Assembly: GCA_050731755.1 (NCBI GenBank)
Contig: JBOHPP010000089.1
Location: 1-22,855 of the forward strand
Source of the DNA: JBOHPP01 sp050731755
Lineage (GTDB): Bacteria; Methylomirabilota; Methylomirabilia; Rokubacteriales; CSP1-6
DNA: 22,855 bases
Reading direction: 5' to 3'
In this document: one piece after another, positions 21,359 through 22,855 of the stretch
How positions within the stretch are numbered: position 1 is the first letter of the stretch
Layout: the number at the start of each line of letters is the position of its first letter
Position numbers and translations under genes: made by a program
The notes under the pieces: generated by a model
Database searches by the model: none
What the model saw: only the letters and a program-made list of their open reading frames with translations
What the model was told of the DNA's origin: nothing

Positions 21359-22444
21359 ATGAGCTGGACACCGCCGCCCCCGCGTCCCGGCCATCCGTAC
21401 TACATGCACGACGCGATCTACTCGCAGCCCGGCGCGCTCCGTCTGCTTCTGCGCGGACAGGAGACGACGCTCGGCGCCGCGGCGGAGAGGCTGCGCGCGA
21501 TGGAGCGCGTGCTCCTCTCGGGCATCGGCACCTCCTGGCACGCGACGCTGGTCGGCGAGCTGATCCTGGCCCACGTGGGCGGCCTGGGCCATCGCGTCCG
21601 CGCGTTCCACTCCTTCGAGTTCAAGAACTACTGGCCGGCGCCCGATCCCAGGACGGGCGTGGTCGTCGTCAGCCACCGCGGGACCAAGCGCTTCTCGCTG
21701 GAGGCGCTGAGCAAGGCCAAGGCCGGCGGCGGTGTGGCCGTGGTGATCACGGGGAAAGGCAGCGGCGAGGGGCTCGCCGTCGCCGATTACACGCTGCGAA
21801 CGGTGGAGCAGGAATCCTCGGCCGCGCACACCGTCAGCTACACGTGCGCGATGTACCTGCTGGCCGCCCTGGCCGCCGAGCTCGGCGGCCACGACGGCAT
21901 CCGCCGAGAACTGCAGGCGCTTCCCGACCATCTCGCGACGTTGCTCGGCCAGGAAGCCTGGAACGACCTCGCCGCCCGCTTCGCCGACCGCCGGTGCTAC
22001 TACTTCGTCGGCGGCGGCCCCAACACCGCCACCGCGCTCGAAGCCGCGCTCAAGATGAACGAGGCCAACCACTCGACGACGGTAGGCTACAACTGCGAGC
22101 AGTTCCTGCACGGGCCCTGGGCGGCGCTGGACGCCCGGGATGTCGTCTTCGTCATCGCGCCGCCCGGGGCCGCCTACGAGCGGTGTCGGGCTGTGGTCCA
22201 GGCGGCGCGAGAGGTCGACGCGCCGGTGGTGGCACTGGTACGCGAGGACGACCGGGAGATCGCCGCCCTGGCCGCCGAGACCATCGCGATCCCCGAGGTG
22301 AACGAGCTGCTGTCGCCACTCCTGACCGTCGTCCCCCTCCAGCTCTTCACGTACCACCTCGCCCTGCGGCGTGGCGTGAACCCAGACACTATGCGCGCCG
22401 ACCAGCCCGCCCACGGGCGAGCCCGCGCCCTGATTGCGCTCTAG
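21359..22444 (+). CDS. SIS-domain phosphosugar-binding protein (GlmS isomerase-like)
   Basis: This 361-residue protein has two sugar-isomerase (SIS) domains resembling the isomerase half of glucosamine-6-phosphate synthase, without the N-terminal glutaminase. SIS1 carries LLSGIGTSWHATLVGELI and VVSHRGTKRFSLEAL. SIS2 carries YYFVGGGPNTATALEAALKMNEANHSTTVGYNCEQFLHGPWAAL. The HGP motif and the Glu of KMNEAN fit GlmS isomerase residues, but the C-terminal Lys loop of GlmS is replaced by RRGVNPDTMRADQPAHGRA. It may therefore act on another amino- or keto-sugar phosphate, like AgaS/FrlB-type deglycases or isomerases. ATG at 21359 has no ribosome site; a strong promoter sits immediately upstream. 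Confidence 0.87.
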   Translation: MSWTPPPPRPGHPYYMHDAIYSQPGALRLLLRGQETTLGAAAERLRAMERVLLSGIGTSWHATLVGELILAHVGGLGHRVRAFHSFEFKNYWPAPDPRTGVVVVSHRGTKRFSLEALSKAKAGGGVAVVITGKGSGEGLAVADYTLRTVEQESSAAHTVSYTCAMYLLAALAAELGGHDGIRRELQALPDHLATLLGQEAWNDLAARFADRRCYYFVGGGPNTATALEAALKMNEANHSTTVGYNCEQFLHGPWAALDARDVVFVIAPPGAAYERCRAVVQAAREVDAPVVALVREDDREIAALAAETIAIPEVNELLSPLLTVVPLQLFTYHLALRRGVNPDTMRADQPAHGRARALIAL

Positions 22445-22449
22445 CTTCG

Positions 22450-22786
22450 ATGTCCTCGACACCGAACCCTGGTCCCGCCCGTCGGGCCGGTGGGGACGTG
22501 GAGGCTGTCGTGGACATTGACGCCTTCAAGCTGCACTGGGTTGTCGAAGCGCTGCCGTCGGCGGTCGTCGTGATCGATGTCATGAACAAACGTTCTGGTG
22601 TGTAACACCGCCGTCTTCACCCGCCGCTCAGGCGAGGTCGTCCATGCGGACCTGGCTGCGCGGGATACCGTTCGTCTTGCCGACCGGCGGGCCCCGTTTG
22701 GCCGGTCCTCCGGTTCGCACCGGGGGGAGGGCGGGACCGTCAGTGGGGTGGTCGCCGTCACCACGGCGGAGGGGTCGATCGCTTAG
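22450..22786 (+). pseudogene. PAS-like sensor domain remnant, frameshifted
   Basis: From ATG 22450 the frame reads to FKLHWVVEALPSAVVVIDVMNK and stops at 22605. The next frame, from about 22592, continues VLVCNTAVFTRRSGEVVHADLAA and ends GEGGTVSGVVAVTTAEGSIA at 22786. Joined, this follows the order of a PAS domain: (E)ALPxAVVVxD, then xVxxCN, then G-E-V, then GxVxGxVxV. The middle of the domain looks shortened. A +1 shift near 22590-22600 separates the pieces. No kinase, GGDEF or other output domain follows. It may be a decayed fragment of a sensor gene. Confidence 0.4.
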
Positions 22787-22825
22787 GCGCTTTCGCGCGC
22801 GGCGAAACCGACGGCGCGGTCGTCC

Positions 22826-22855
22826 TCAGAGGTACGCGAGCAGGCGGCCGCAGGT
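22826..22855 (-). CDS. Possible C-terminus of a gene running off the right edge
   Basis: A minus-strand frame enters from the window edge and ends at TGA (22828-22826), reading TCGRLLAYL. Only nine codons are visible, so this is a note of an open frame rather than an identification. The 39 bases between it and the PAS-like remnant show nothing else. Confidence 0.15.
   Translation of the reverse strand, partial: TCGRLLAYL

Noticed and set aside
20983..22449. Long plus-strand frame running across the SIS gene
   Set aside because: Its translation is Arg/Pro-rich and out of frame with the clearly identified SIS protein. Only its last codons (from 22450) were considered as a separate PAS-like piece.
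1..22855. CRISPR array, complete insertion sequence or prophage genes
   Set aside because: No regularly spaced direct repeats, transposase, integrase or phage structural genes were seen on either strand.

Overview
This is a GC-rich (roughly 70% by eye) bacterial segment. Genes are densely packed, many starts are GTG or TTG, and most genes carry a clear GGAGG-type ribosome binding site. The gene mix (CO-dehydrogenase-like molybdenum hydroxylase with its own oxyanion transport genes, cyclase-family hydrolase, N-carbamoyl-D-amino-acid hydrolase, D-aminoacylase, exported cyclophilin) suits an uncultured soil bacterium of the Rokubacteria/Methylomirabilota type. That assignment is inference from gene content and composition; no rRNA or other phylogenetic marker was read beyond TypA.

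Region 1 (1-6493, minus strand) reads as one molybdenum/tungsten unit. It runs from a ModE-like DNA-binding regulator through TupA and TupB (tungstate/molybdate uptake), then the FAD, [2Fe-2S] and molybdopterin subunits of a xanthine-dehydrogenase-family enzyme, then ModA. The start of the next gene, probably modB, overlaps the modA stop at the window edge. A perfect 8+8 bp palindrome sits at the tupA promoter. No transporter ATPase is present within the window.

Region 2 (6600-11550, minus strand) is a second apparent operon: an exported cyclophilin, a cytoplasmic cyclophilin, a D-aminoacylase-family amidohydrolase, an isoprenylcysteine-methyltransferase-family membrane protein and an aldehyde dehydrogenase. 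A TATAAT box lies ahead of it and a strong hairpin behind it.

Region 3 (11589-14613) holds a zinc-ribbon/PilZ membrane protein divergent from the translational GTPase typA. A badly damaged fabH-like (KAS III) pseudogene shares the four bases CTAG with the typA stop.

Region 4 (14723-18500, plus strand) carries a probably exported SAM methyltransferase overlapping a JmjC-type oxygenase, a MaoC-type hydratase broken by a 7-bp tandem duplication, an AT-richer island, a small membrane protein and an N-carbamoyl-D-amino-acid hydrolase-like enzyme. After the hydrolase comes a 246-bp imperfect palindrome (18511-18756) with competing internal pairings. It is the most unusual structure in the window.

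Region 5 (18758-20984, minus strand) is a three-gene run: a cyclase/kynurenine-formamidase-family hydrolase, an EamA exporter and a small membrane protein whose frame is interrupted by one in-frame TGA. Region 6 (21086-22855, plus strand) has a small basic/proline-rich ORF, a SIS-domain sugar-phosphate protein behind a near-consensus promoter that predicts a leaderless mRNA, and a frameshifted PAS-like remnant. Four broken genes lie between 14 and 22.8 kb, which suggests local gene decay or indel errors in the assembly.
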